A stretch of 17,370 nt of DNA from Candidatus Cryptobacteroides faecihippi (GTDB lineage Bacteria > Bacteroidota > Bacteroidia > Bacteroidales > UBA932), in assembly GCA_018066065.1 (NCBI GenBank), contig JAGHSC010000041.1:1-17370 (forward strand). The letters are read 5' to 3'. The position numbers and the translations under genes were made by a program. The notes below the pieces were generated by a model. The model searched no databases and was not told where the DNA came from. It saw only the letters and a list, made by a program, of their open reading frames with translations. Below are positions 7,324-15,709 of the stretch, in pieces; the stretch's first letter is position 1; each line of letters starts with the position of its first letter.

Positions 7324-7350
7324 AAAGGCTGGCTCACTGAGCCAGCCTTT
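7324..7350. terminator. Bidirectional terminator hairpin between convergent operons
   Basis: A perfect 12-bp inverted repeat (AAAGGCTGGCTC / GAGCCAGCCTTT) with a 3-nt loop at 7336-7338. It lies 6 nt after the aminopeptidase stop and 5 nt from the end of the convergent lipoprotein gene. The A/T ends of the stem serve as a short U-run in either direction, so it probably terminates both operons. Confidence 0.85.
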
Positions 7351-7355
7351 CTATC

Positions 7356-8933
7356 TTATTCGCCGAGGACGTCGGCAAGTCTCATCAGAGTCGTGAAAGT
7401 GATGTAGTTGCAGCCGAGCCAGAAGTACTCGACAGGCTCGTCGATCGAGATGATCATTCCCGTGAACTGGTTCTGGAGGATCGTGAGGTGATCCATCAGG
7501 GCGCGGGACTTCTCGAGGAGGAGCGGATCCTTGGTGATTGCGTAGAGGTCGAGGTAGGCGTTGACCATGTTGCAGCTGCTGTCGTCGACCGGTTCGTAGC
7601 AGCGGTACTGCTCGAATGTGCTAGGGGTAGGGATCTCCCTCACGCCTGTGACATCGTCAGGAAGATAGTCCCAGTGGACGAACTGGTCCTCGGACAGCCT
7701 GATGAGGTCGATGGCATCCTGGATGTCTTCCTTGGAAGGATTGTCCTGCTTGAGGAGGTAGGATGCGTAGACTGCTGATGTGCAGTTGGTGAGGTTCTGG
7801 TAAGGCTCCGAACCGAAGCTGTAGGTGTCCTCGAATGAACCTTCGAGGTCGAAAGCCTTCATCGGGACATCGGTCATCCACTTGATGGCCTTCTCCTTCA
7901 TCCCGGCGTACTTTGTCACACCGAATTCCTTCTCCAGCTTGTAGATGTAGTTGAGAAGCGGCTCGAGGGTAACCTTGGCGTCATTCATCGGAACTCCTGT
8001 GATGAAGTCGACCTTGACCGGGAATGAACCATCCTCAGCCTGAAGCTTGGCGTAGGTGTCTGCAATCTTGATTGCCCTGTCGTAGTAGAGGCTGTCTCCA
8101 GTGACCTTGAACAGCTCGAGGAAACCTCTTCCGGCCTTTGTGGCCTCCATGACCATCGTCCATCCCTTGTTGTCGGCCCTTCCGGCCTGAGCCTCATCCT
8201 CGTAGAATGTCGGAGGGAAGAACTCCAGAGGGGTTCCTTCAGGCTTGCTCTGGTCAATCAGGAACTGAGCTGCGTTGCGAGCCATGGCGATTGCCTCATC
8301 CTTGTAGGCCGGGATGTTCCTGGCGATGAATGCCTCAGTGGCCAGGGTGGCTCCGATGATCTTGCATGGGTAGGCGTTGAGGCAGTAGCTGAGGTCAGGG
8401 ACGATCTGGTTCTTCCAGCTCTGCACGGCAGGCATCCTGTGGGCGTAGAGAGCTGCTCTCAAGGCTGCCTCGCGGTAAGGGTTTGCCTTTCCCGGATATG
8501 GACCATTGAATGGGAAATCGCGCAGGAAATCCCTTTCCCCGACGATGCCCATGACCTTGCCGTCGGCGCCGATGGCCTCGACGGTGAGGTGCACGTCTGC
8601 AGGATGGATGTCGTTCCAGACAGGGGAGAGGTCTGCATCAGGCCTGTCTGCCTTGAATGTCCAGACAGCATCGCTCCTGGTGTCCTTCACCGTGAACGAA
8701 TATTCACGTGCGCCGTCCATCGGCTTGAAGTCGAAGGCAGGTGCGTAGAGGAACTTGCGCGCGAAGGCGTTCCAGGCGGGATTCCTTCCCTCGGAGGCTG
8801 GTCTGATAGGTACCAGGTACTCCTCCGCTGCCTTTGCATTGATGCTGGCAAACGGGTCCTGGCTTCCTTGGTTGCATGAGTTGAAAACGATGGCTGTCAG
8901 TGCGGCAGCTGTGATCACTAAAGCCTTTTTCAT
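7356..8933 (-). CDS. Lipoprotein with probable six-hairpin (alpha/alpha) barrel domain
   Basis: A 525-residue protein. The N-terminus is a lipoprotein signal peptide (MKKALVITAAALTAIVFNSC) with the lipidated cysteine at C20. A beta-rich stretch follows to about residue 145, resembling the N-terminal beta domain of many polysaccharide-active enzymes. From about residue 150 the protein is mostly helical. Repeats such as 'GWTMVMEATKAGRGFLELFK', 'YYDRAIKIADTYAKLQAEDG' and 'SSCNMVNAYLDLYAITKDPL' are typical of the six-hairpin glycosidase superfamily. I cannot assign a CAZy family or catalytic residues. It is the last gene of the metalloprotease operon, 10 nt after the CotH gene. Surface or periplasmic location is inferred from the lipobox; glycan processing from the fold alone. 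Confidence 0.7.
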   Translation of the reverse strand: MKKALVITAAALTAIVFNSCNQGSQDPFASINAKAAEEYLVPIRPASEGRNPAWNAFARKFLYAPAFDFKPMDGAREYSFTVKDTRSDAVWTFKADRPDADLSPVWNDIHPADVHLTVEAIGADGKVMGIVGERDFLRDFPFNGPYPGKANPYREAALRAALYAHRMPAVQSWKNQIVPDLSYCLNAYPCKIIGATLATEAFIARNIPAYKDEAIAMARNAAQFLIDQSKPEGTPLEFFPPTFYEDEAQAGRADNKGWTMVMEATKAGRGFLELFKVTGDSLYYDRAIKIADTYAKLQAEDGSFPVKVDFITGVPMNDAKVTLEPLLNYIYKLEKEFGVTKYAGMKEKAIKWMTDVPMKAFDLEGSFEDTYSFGSEPYQNLTNCTSAVYASYLLKQDNPSKEDIQDAIDLIRLSEDQFVHWDYLPDDVTGVREIPTPSTFEQYRCYEPVDDSSCNMVNAYLDLYAITKDPLLLEKSRALMDHLTILQNQFTGMIISIDEPVEYFWLGCNYITFTTLMRLADVLGE

Positions 8934-8943
8934 GTTGATGTGT

Positions 8944-10647
8944 CTAGTTCAATACATAAAGATTCTGATCGAGGAAATCTACCCTTCTGTCCATCCATGC
9001 CTTCAGATTCCTCCTGTCTGACGCGACGCTGCCGCTGGCTCCTCCCCATCTGGAAGCGTTCAGCTCCCTGGACTCATCGATGGCGTCGCCATACTTCTCG
9101 ATGAATGCATCGATCTTGCCGATGATGTAGGATGGGAGCTCTCCGCGGACGCTTGCCCACTGAGCCTTGTACTCGTTGAGGAAGGCTTTGTTGCTGTTCC
9201 TCAGCAGGGCCGGGAAGTAGAAGGCGCCGTAGTTGTGCTGGTTGCTCCAGGTCTGGGTCATGGAACCACTCCAGTAGATTGAATCGAAGTCCCATGGCGA
9301 GAGCATCTCGAGCTTGGATGCCGAAGTCATGTCCTTCTTGGCGAGGTAGAGGTTCGAGCCTGCGCAGTCGAGCGTGGCGTAGATGTCATGGAACAGGAGC
9401 CAGCTGGCGAATGTCTTGACATCCAGGTACTTCTCGTAGGTTCCATCCTTGATTGCCTTCTCGGCGTTGTTGACGTAGGCCTGGATGTATGTGAGCTGGT
9501 CGATTGCGATCTCGTCAGTGTCCGGGTACTTGAAGGTGAACTTCATGTTGCTCGGGAACCCGGAAGTGTCGAAGTACAGGTCCTCGTTCCACCAGTAGGC
9601 ATCCTTCTCGATCAGGAATCCCCTTTCGGTGATGTCTGCACGGCACTGCTCATTCCTCTTGTAGCTCTCGACGAGGCAGTAGAGCCCCCTGTAGTCGTCG
9701 TTGACCACCACATTGACGTACTGCATGGCCGGTACCCAGCTGAATCCCAGGTACTTGGTCGTCTCGAGACCGATCAGGGTGTTGAGGTTGGCGTTGCCTC
9801 TGATCAGCACCCACTCCTTGTCGTTGTACTTTTTCTCGTCATCCCGGAAGAGAAGGTCCTTCTTCTTCTGGAGCTTGATCTTGTAAGGCTTCTGGCTGGC
9901 ATAGGCCGAGGTGTTTCCCCTGATCTTGAGAGTCATTCCACTCACGTCCTCGACATAGTCCCCACTGTCGTAGAGCCTCTTTCCTGCGAGGCTCACCCTG
10001 AGCCTGCCGGGCACCTTGGTGCAGTTCCTGATGCCGGCTCCATTGTTTCCAGGAGGCGGGCTGACATAGTCGCAGGTTGGTTCCTCACCATTGACGGTGT
10101 TGACCCAGAGCACCATGATGTCGGCAGGCAGGGCTGTTGCGATGGTCATGGTGTCGGATGTGAAGACGGTCGATTTCACGTCCTTGTCGGCGGATCTCAG
10201 GGAGAATGTGCAGTAGAACCTGTGCTCCTTGAACTTCTTGCTCGGGAAGAATTCATTGAACTGTTCCTTGGTGAGCGACATGGTGGACTTGTAGTCCGAT
10301 TCGCCGGAGGATGGCTGGAGGGTCTCGCTGAAGATCTCGGTGTCTTCCTGGCTGTCGGTGATGCGGTACCATCTGGCAACGACGTTGGATGTGGCCGTCG
10401 CGACATTGACGGTCGTGCTTAGAGTCAGTCCGTCCATCTTTCCGGCCTGTTCGTAGGTGGCATTGAGAGGGTACGAGACGTACTCCGTGGAGTAGCCCTG
10501 GATGGCCTGCATATTTGCGGGCTTGCCGTCTGGGACGGGCTTCGGCTCGTCCGGGTCGACCTTGGCGCATGAAAAGGCTCCTGTCATGGCTGCGCACAGA
10601 AGTGCGAGCAGTGCAATGCGGTGTTGGGTTTTCCTTGAGGTCATCAT
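8944..10647 (-). CDS. CotH kinase family lipoprotein
   Basis: A 567-residue protein with a lipoprotein signal peptide ending in AFSC (C27) and an Asp/Glu/Pro-rich linker behind it. Residues about 45-180 form an N-terminal beta-rich region of unrecognised type. The CotH domain runs from about 210 to the end. Marks are 'KIRGNTSAY' at 241-249 with 'KPYKIKLQ' close behind (the usual RGN..W....K.PYrIKf block), 'GLYCLVESYKRN' at about 321-332, and 'SPWDFDSIYW' near 450-459, the usual PWDfD catalytic/metal-binding stretch. CotH in Bacillus is an atypical protein kinase of spore-coat proteins; Bacteroidetes relatives are exported and their substrates unknown. ATG at 10647 overlaps the upstream stop (ATGA), so translation is probably coupled to the inactive protease paralog. 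Confidence 0.88.
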   Translation of the reverse strand: MMTSRKTQHRIALLALLCAAMTGAFSCAKVDPDEPKPVPDGKPANMQAIQGYSTEYVSYPLNATYEQAGKMDGLTLSTTVNVATATSNVVARWYRITDSQEDTEIFSETLQPSSGESDYKSTMSLTKEQFNEFFPSKKFKEHRFYCTFSLRSADKDVKSTVFTSDTMTIATALPADIMVLWVNTVNGEEPTCDYVSPPPGNNGAGIRNCTKVPGRLRVSLAGKRLYDSGDYVEDVSGMTLKIRGNTSAYASQKPYKIKLQKKKDLLFRDDEKKYNDKEWVLIRGNANLNTLIGLETTKYLGFSWVPAMQYVNVVVNDDYRGLYCLVESYKRNEQCRADITERGFLIEKDAYWWNEDLYFDTSGFPSNMKFTFKYPDTDEIAIDQLTYIQAYVNNAEKAIKDGTYEKYLDVKTFASWLLFHDIYATLDCAGSNLYLAKKDMTSASKLEMLSPWDFDSIYWSGSMTQTWSNQHNYGAFYFPALLRNSNKAFLNEYKAQWASVRGELPSYIIGKIDAFIEKYGDAIDESRELNASRWGGASGSVASDRRNLKAWMDRRVDFLDQNLYVLN

Positions 10648-13097
10648 TCAGTTTCCAATGTCTTGTCTATCAAATCAATGATGCAGCTGATCCTGTCCTT
10701 TGCCAGTGTGTCCGCTGCTTTGCTGCGTCCTCCTTCGAGGATGCCGCGGATCTTGAGGAGGTGGCGGTAGGCGACTGTCTCCACCGCAGCTGCATATTCA
10801 ATCGGGACGCCCTTCAGGTCCGGCGCGAGGGAGGTCTCCCCGCTGCTGAATCCCTTCTTGTCGGTGGCCTTCTTGTAGATGGTCTTGAGGGTCGATGATT
10901 TTGCCCTGAGGGTGTTGATCATCTGGAGGATCTTGATGTCATCTCCTGGAAGGAGCTTTCCTTCCCTCACGGATGCAAGGTTGTACTTCTCGAGGTCGCA
11001 GAAGTAATCCTCCACTGAATAGGTGCTTCCGGCGACGGCCTCCGCAAGGGCGATTCTGTAGGCCTTGTCGCTCGCCGTGGTAAGGTAGGCGATGTTCTGG
11101 TTGTCCATGGCGGTCTTCGGCGAGATCATGCCGGAGAGATCCCTGAGCTCCGGCGTAAGGAGCCAGTCGCTCTTCGGAGCAGTCTCCATCAGTGTCCTGA
11201 GGGCCTTTCTCTGGATGTCCCCGGGAACGGCCTTGTATTTTCCGCAACCTTCCCTGAGGTCATGGCTCTCTACTCCTCCGATGAGAGGTGAAAGGATTGT
11301 GCTTGCCTTGCTCTTTGCCAGCCAGAGCCATTCGATGTACAGTTCCCTGTAGCTTTCATTCGGGATGGCCTCGTCCTTGAGCCATTCAGGAGCATTGGCT
11401 GCCGCGAACCTGACGTGCTCCATCATTGATGAGTAAGCCTCGAACGGGTCGTTGCCAAGGTCCATCGCACTGCCGCGAGGGTCGATGATTGGATCCTGAG
11501 CTGGAACGTACGCATATTCAGGGTCTCCGTAGCCGGAGGCGATGATGCCGTCGAGCGCCTTCTCCTCATCCGTCCCTTCAGGGAACTGGGTGTAGAGCCA
11601 CTTGATGGCGTGGCGGTCGTAGGTGCCGACCCTGTCGATGAGGGTGACGACGCCCCTCTCCTTGTCGCCCGGGCGGGCCAGGTAGTTGAAGAGGACCCCG
11701 TCCGTGACCGAAGCGGTGATGCCGTGCGCCTGCGTGAATCCAGGGTCGCGGAGCTGCTCTGGTGAATATGCAAGGCTGCCGGCTGCGTTAGCTGCAATGC
11801 CCAGGCAGCGTGCGAAGTTCTTCATGACTTCAGCCCTCAGGACGTCGCAGACTGCATCTTCCGGAAGCCTGTAAGGCTGGAACCTGGTGTCCACGTCGCT
11901 GATTGTCCATGAGGAGGCCTTGCGGACAGCGTCCAGGTAGCATCCAGGGATGTCCATGCCGACGGCGAGGATCTCTCCCGAAGACTGGCTGTATCTCATT
12001 GTGCAGAGGATGGATTCACCCTTTCCTGTGCTGACTGTCACGCGGCTGACCATCGGGTCCTCTGCGTTGAACGTGCTGTCGGCGGAGTAGTCGACCACAC
12101 AGATCGGGGAGCCCAGGCCGATGCTTTCGAAAGCCGGGTTCCAGGCCTCGATGCCTTCCTTGATCGCCTTTCTCCACGCCGGGTTGATCAGGGTGTCGAC
12201 ATGGATCGTGATCTTCTTTCCGTCACGAAGGTCCCACCTTCTGGCAATCTCCCTTGTCCTGACCCCTTCGGATCCGCTGAAGCTGCTGGCACTGAATCGG
12301 TAGACTCCGAGTCTGGAGTCTGCGAAGCGTACGGGCATCTGCCTTCTGTCCAGCAGAGTCAGGCAGGTGAGGTAGCGTCCGGTGAGCTCTTTCTTGAATC
12401 CGGTCTCGACCGTGACTTCATGAGTGACCTCGCGTTCGATTCCCACTGAGTTGCAGAAGCTTCTGACATCGCCGATGATCGTAAGGTCATCCTTGCAGCT
12501 CTGCTCGGCGATCCTGCTGCGGTCGTAGTACTTTGCGTAGAGCCTGATGGACTCATCCTTGCTCAGGGAGAACAGGGAACCGGCGTCCACGTAGGCAGAG
12601 TGGCCATCCTTGCTCTTGTACTTGATCGGGAGGGCGAGGTTCACAGCCTGCCTTCTCGAACCATCAAGCGCATCGATGATGGAGCTGTCTGCGTCCTTCA
12701 CCTCGATGAACGGCCTTGCCTGGAGGAAAAGGACCAGCGTGTCCGTGAAGGCCAGCTCGAATGTGTTTGTCAAAGGGCTGACATCGGTGCCGGGAGTCAT
12801 GTAAGGAGACGATGACTCGAGGACGGTGCTGGAAAGCATGACATTGCGTCCGCTGAGTGAGTCCGGGATCTCAAGGAACAGCGACTTGCCGTCCCTGTAG
12901 ATCCTGAGGCCTTCTCCGGCCTTCTGCAACCCCTTCTTTGTCAGGAACTTCTCAAGCGGAGACTTCTTCTTCGGGGCCGGAGCCTCGGTCGTCTCCTTCT
13001 TGTGCTTCCTGAACGGATTCCACTTCGGCCTGGCATCTGCCTGGGTGCAGATCGTCAGGACGGCGGCACAGATTATGGCAACGGATCTCAGCCTCAT
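10644..13097 (-). CDS. Inactive paralog of DUF5117/DUF4953 zinc metalloprotease (pseudoprotease)
   Basis: An 817-residue protein with a signal peptide (MRLRSVAIICAAVLTICTQADA) and a basic mature start. A DUF5118-like segment ('GLRIYRDGKSLFLEIPDSLSG') and DUF5117/DUF4953 regions follow, matching the neighbouring 852-residue protease. The zinc site is gone: where the active paralog has HEVGHTLGLMH (444-454), this one has KNFARCLGIAA (426-436). All three histidines and the glutamate are replaced. The Met-turn SIMDY reads SVTDG, with T465 where M483 should be. The alignment has no gap between the two motifs, and 'PGDKERG' just beyond is conserved, so the loss is by substitution. The frame is intact and ATGA overlaps join it to both neighbours, arguing that it is made and has a non-catalytic role, such as partner, chaperone or inhibitor of the protease. 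Confidence 0.9.
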   Translation of the reverse strand: MRLRSVAIICAAVLTICTQADARPKWNPFRKHKKETTEAPAPKKKSPLEKFLTKKGLQKAGEGLRIYRDGKSLFLEIPDSLSGRNVMLSSTVLESSSPYMTPGTDVSPLTNTFELAFTDTLVLFLQARPFIEVKDADSSIIDALDGSRRQAVNLALPIKYKSKDGHSAYVDAGSLFSLSKDESIRLYAKYYDRSRIAEQSCKDDLTIIGDVRSFCNSVGIEREVTHEVTVETGFKKELTGRYLTCLTLLDRRQMPVRFADSRLGVYRFSASSFSGSEGVRTREIARRWDLRDGKKITIHVDTLINPAWRKAIKEGIEAWNPAFESIGLGSPICVVDYSADSTFNAEDPMVSRVTVSTGKGESILCTMRYSQSSGEILAVGMDIPGCYLDAVRKASSWTISDVDTRFQPYRLPEDAVCDVLRAEVMKNFARCLGIAANAAGSLAYSPEQLRDPGFTQAHGITASVTDGVLFNYLARPGDKERGVVTLIDRVGTYDRHAIKWLYTQFPEGTDEEKALDGIIASGYGDPEYAYVPAQDPIIDPRGSAMDLGNDPFEAYSSMMEHVRFAAANAPEWLKDEAIPNESYRELYIEWLWLAKSKASTILSPLIGGVESHDLREGCGKYKAVPGDIQRKALRTLMETAPKSDWLLTPELRDLSGMISPKTAMDNQNIAYLTTASDKAYRIALAEAVAGSTYSVEDYFCDLEKYNLASVREGKLLPGDDIKILQMINTLRAKSSTLKTIYKKATDKKGFSSGETSLAPDLKGVPIEYAAAVETVAYRHLLKIRGILEGGRSKAADTLAKDRISCIIDLIDKTLETE

Positions 13098-15652
13098 AGC
13101 GCAAAGTCGATTTTCTTGATCATGAGCTCGTAGTGAGCCTTGTCCTCGGCATTGGCCGATCCCTTCCTGGACTTCATGACATCCCTTGCCCTCTTGAGGA
13201 CAGCGTAGACCGACGTGGCGGTGTAGTCACCCTGGTTCATCACGAAGCGAGGCAGCCATCCGAAGCCTTCAGTCTCTGAATATGTGATCTCGTCGTGGCT
13301 GAGTCCCATCATGCAGCATGAGTGATCCTCGTGAGGATCGACAAGGGAACTGGCTCCCGATGTGGTCTTGAATCCACCCAGTACAGCCATCGCGTCGATG
13401 TAGTCAGCCTGGAGAGCCCTCTGCGCAGGGGTCAGCTTCCTGCCCTGGACGGTAGGCTTCCAGACGTAGTTGAAGACTGCGTCAAGGCACTCCGCGGCGC
13501 TGAATTCCTCGGTGGAGATGCCGTCAACCTTGTCGCAGAAGTATGGAGCATTGAAGATCCTGTCCTCCATTGCCCTGCGCAGGGCTGCAGATGGCTTTCC
13601 AACCATCGGAAGTCGGCTGAGGACGGCTGGGTCGTCAAGCCATTCGACATCATCCATCATCTTCATTGCGTAGCTCAGAATCTCTCTCTGGCGTGCGCCG
13701 GGGATGTTCTCGAAGCGCTTGTTGCCGTCGCCGGCGATCACTTCGTTCCTGTAGATTCCGCCGACGTTGCTGATGACGTGGCCGAAGTATCTGTTGTACT
13801 GGTTGAGGATGGTCATGAAGAGCCCCGAGCGGAACTCGCAGTCCGGATCGTCCTCATCATCGATCCAGTCCATGAAGTTCTTCATGATGTACTTCAGGTT
13901 GCTGACGCCGTAGCCGGTTGCCTTGAGGACATCGTCTCCAAGGTCTTCCACCTGGCAGCGCGGGTCGAAGTAGATCTGGTAGACCTGCTGGATTCCGTAT
14001 CTGTAGAACGGCGCCTTCTTCAGGGAGTCGGTGATCCATCCTGAAGTGATGCGTCCTTCTTCCTCGATGTCGTCCACGTCGAAGACTGGCTGGTAGCCCC
14101 AGCGGATGGCCCATCTGTCGTACGAGCCGAAGCGTGGAGGAGTGAGCTTGACCCCTCTTTCCTTGTCGCCCGGCTGTGCAACATAGTTGAAGCGGGCATA
14201 GTCCATGATCGAAGTCGTGGTACCATTCCTGTGCGATGCCTCAGGATCCCTGAGGTCCTCCACCGGAATCACGTTGGATCCGCTCATGTTGTGCATCAGG
14301 CCGAGAGTGTGGCCAACCTCGTGGCGGATCACATATTCAATGGCATCGCCCATGAGCTCCTTAGGGATGTACTTTGTGCGGACATCGCTGTCGGCCTGGG
14401 CTGTCTGGACGAACATCCAGTTCGTGAGGAGCTTGATGATGTCATGGTAGACGTAGACGGAGGCGGTGATGATCTCTCCGCTGCGTGGGTCGACCCATGA
14501 CGGACCCATCGCATTCTCGATGCCGACGGGTGCGTACCTGATGCAGCTGTACTTGATGTTGTCTGGGTCGAATGATGGATCATCGACAGGGAAGTCCTTG
14601 GCCTGCACTGCGTTGCGGAAGCCGATCTCCTCGAAGACCTCGCTCCACTGGTTGACTGCGTTGCGCACGTAAGGCTTCCACCACTCCGGGAAGGTGTTGT
14701 CGATGTAGAAGACGATCGGCTTGACGGGATCCACCAGCTCTCCGCGCCTGTAGGCTGCGGTGTCGGATGGTTCCAGCCTCCATCGGTTGGTGAGGTAGAC
14801 CGGCCTCGAGGATGTGGTCTGCGAGCCGAACAGCTCCCTTGACGTCCAGAAGAATCCGATTCTAGGGTCGGCGACGCGTGGGTGGTAGGTCTTCTCAGGG
14901 AGAAGGAGCATCGAGCAGGTCATCTCCGCTGTGAGCGGTCTGTCCTTCTTCACATCCTTTCCGCTTACGTCCTTGAGTGAATAGGTGTACGACAGACTCA
15001 TCGTCACTGAGAGGTTGTCGTCGAATGCCCTTGCGTCCTCGATGTACGAAAGATTCTTCTTGAAGCTCTCGTTGACGTTGTAGCGCGACTTGTTGGATGA
15101 AGTGCTGAGGAACGGGCTGAATCTCTTGTGTCCAGAGAGGAAGAATCCTGTCATGTCGAACACGGATGTGCTGTCAGGACCTTTCTGGACAATCGGCATG
15201 TTTGCGATGATGGTGCCGGTGTGGCTCAATGCGAGGGCATCCTCCATGAGCTTCGTGTCCGGCAGGCAATCATAGTTGACTTCCCTGAGCTGGATCGTGC
15301 TGTCGGCCTTGGTGAACGTGATGCTCATCAGGTTTTCCTTTGCTCCGACCACACCATTCTCATTGTCGCTGATGGAACGGATTGTGGTTCCCATAACGAT
15401 GTCTCTTCCAAGCAGGGAGTCAGCCATCTCGAAGTAGACCTTCCCATCCTTGAGATGGACGGTGATGAAGCCCTTCTCAGACTTCTTTTCCTTCTTGAAG
15501 AACTTCTCGTACTTGCTCTCCTTCTTTGTGGTGTCCTTCTGCTCGACGACCGGTGCCTTCTTCTTGAACGGCCAGATGGAAGCCTCTGTCGCAGAGGCGG
15601 ATACCATACACGTCAGGAACAGCAGGGATGCTATGATTGTCTTTCTTGCCAT
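13094..15652 (-). CDS. Zinc-dependent metalloprotease, DUF5117/DUF4953 family
   Basis: An 852-residue exported protein. The Sec signal peptide is MARKTIIASLLFLTCMVSASA, with cleavage likely before TEAS; it does not look like a lipobox. A Lys-rich stretch to about residue 60 is followed by the DUF5118 segment ('GFITVHLKDGKVYFEMADSL'), DUF5117, and the DUF4953 catalytic region. The metzincin-type zinc motif HEVGHTLGLMH is at residues 444-454 (H444, H448 and H454 as ligands, E445 as general base), and the Met-turn SIMDY contains M483. Family members are common in Bacteroidetes; substrates are not established. It is the first gene of the four-gene operon and overlaps the inactive paralog by ATGA. 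No good promoter is visible in the 57 nt upstream. Confidence 0.93.
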   Translation of the reverse strand: MARKTIIASLLFLTCMVSASATEASIWPFKKKAPVVEQKDTTKKESKYEKFFKKEKKSEKGFITVHLKDGKVYFEMADSLLGRDIVMGTTIRSISDNENGVVGAKENLMSITFTKADSTIQLREVNYDCLPDTKLMEDALALSHTGTIIANMPIVQKGPDSTSVFDMTGFFLSGHKRFSPFLSTSSNKSRYNVNESFKKNLSYIEDARAFDDNLSVTMSLSYTYSLKDVSGKDVKKDRPLTAEMTCSMLLLPEKTYHPRVADPRIGFFWTSRELFGSQTTSSRPVYLTNRWRLEPSDTAAYRRGELVDPVKPIVFYIDNTFPEWWKPYVRNAVNQWSEVFEEIGFRNAVQAKDFPVDDPSFDPDNIKYSCIRYAPVGIENAMGPSWVDPRSGEIITASVYVYHDIIKLLTNWMFVQTAQADSDVRTKYIPKELMGDAIEYVIRHEVGHTLGLMHNMSGSNVIPVEDLRDPEASHRNGTTTSIMDYARFNYVAQPGDKERGVKLTPPRFGSYDRWAIRWGYQPVFDVDDIEEEGRITSGWITDSLKKAPFYRYGIQQVYQIYFDPRCQVEDLGDDVLKATGYGVSNLKYIMKNFMDWIDDEDDPDCEFRSGLFMTILNQYNRYFGHVISNVGGIYRNEVIAGDGNKRFENIPGARQREILSYAMKMMDDVEWLDDPAVLSRLPMVGKPSAALRRAMEDRIFNAPYFCDKVDGISTEEFSAAECLDAVFNYVWKPTVQGRKLTPAQRALQADYIDAMAVLGGFKTTSGASSLVDPHEDHSCCMMGLSHDEITYSETEGFGWLPRFVMNQGDYTATSVYAVLKRARDVMKSRKGSANAEDKAHYELMIKKIDFAL

Positions 15653-15664
15653 GTTGAATAATCA

Positions 15665-15695
15665 AAGGCAGCAGGACGACAAGCCCCGCTGCCTT
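15665..15695 (-). terminator. Probable terminator hairpin between trpB and the metalloprotease operon
   Basis: An 8-bp inverted repeat, AAGGCAGC at 15665-15672 and GCTGCCTT at 15688-15695, extendable by three pairs including one G-T. On the minus strand it is followed by TTTGATTATT, a weak U-rich tract. It sits 14 nt after the trpB stop and ends only 12 nt before the metalloprotease start codon, so it could also act as a leader structure for that gene. Confidence 0.55.
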
Positions 15696-15709
15696 AACGT
15701 TTGCGTTTA

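Noticed and set aside
9388..10422. A 344-codon plus-strand open frame opposite the CotH gene
   Set aside because: Low-complexity Val/Leu/Asp-rich translation typical of an antisense shadow; the CotH frame is clearly the real one.
10644..13097. The second metalloprotease gene as a decayed pseudogene
   Set aside because: The frame is open over 817 codons with a good signal peptide, and the motif loss is by clean substitution without indels, so it is better called a pseudoenzyme.
13322..14044. A 240-codon plus-strand open frame inside the metalloprotease gene
   Set aside because: Antisense to the conserved metalloprotease gene, with no domain signature.
15653..15709. TGCCTTTG on the minus strand as a -7 promoter box for the metalloprotease
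   Set aside because: One mismatch in the key TA, it overlaps the hairpin stem, no -33 element, and it would leave almost no leader.
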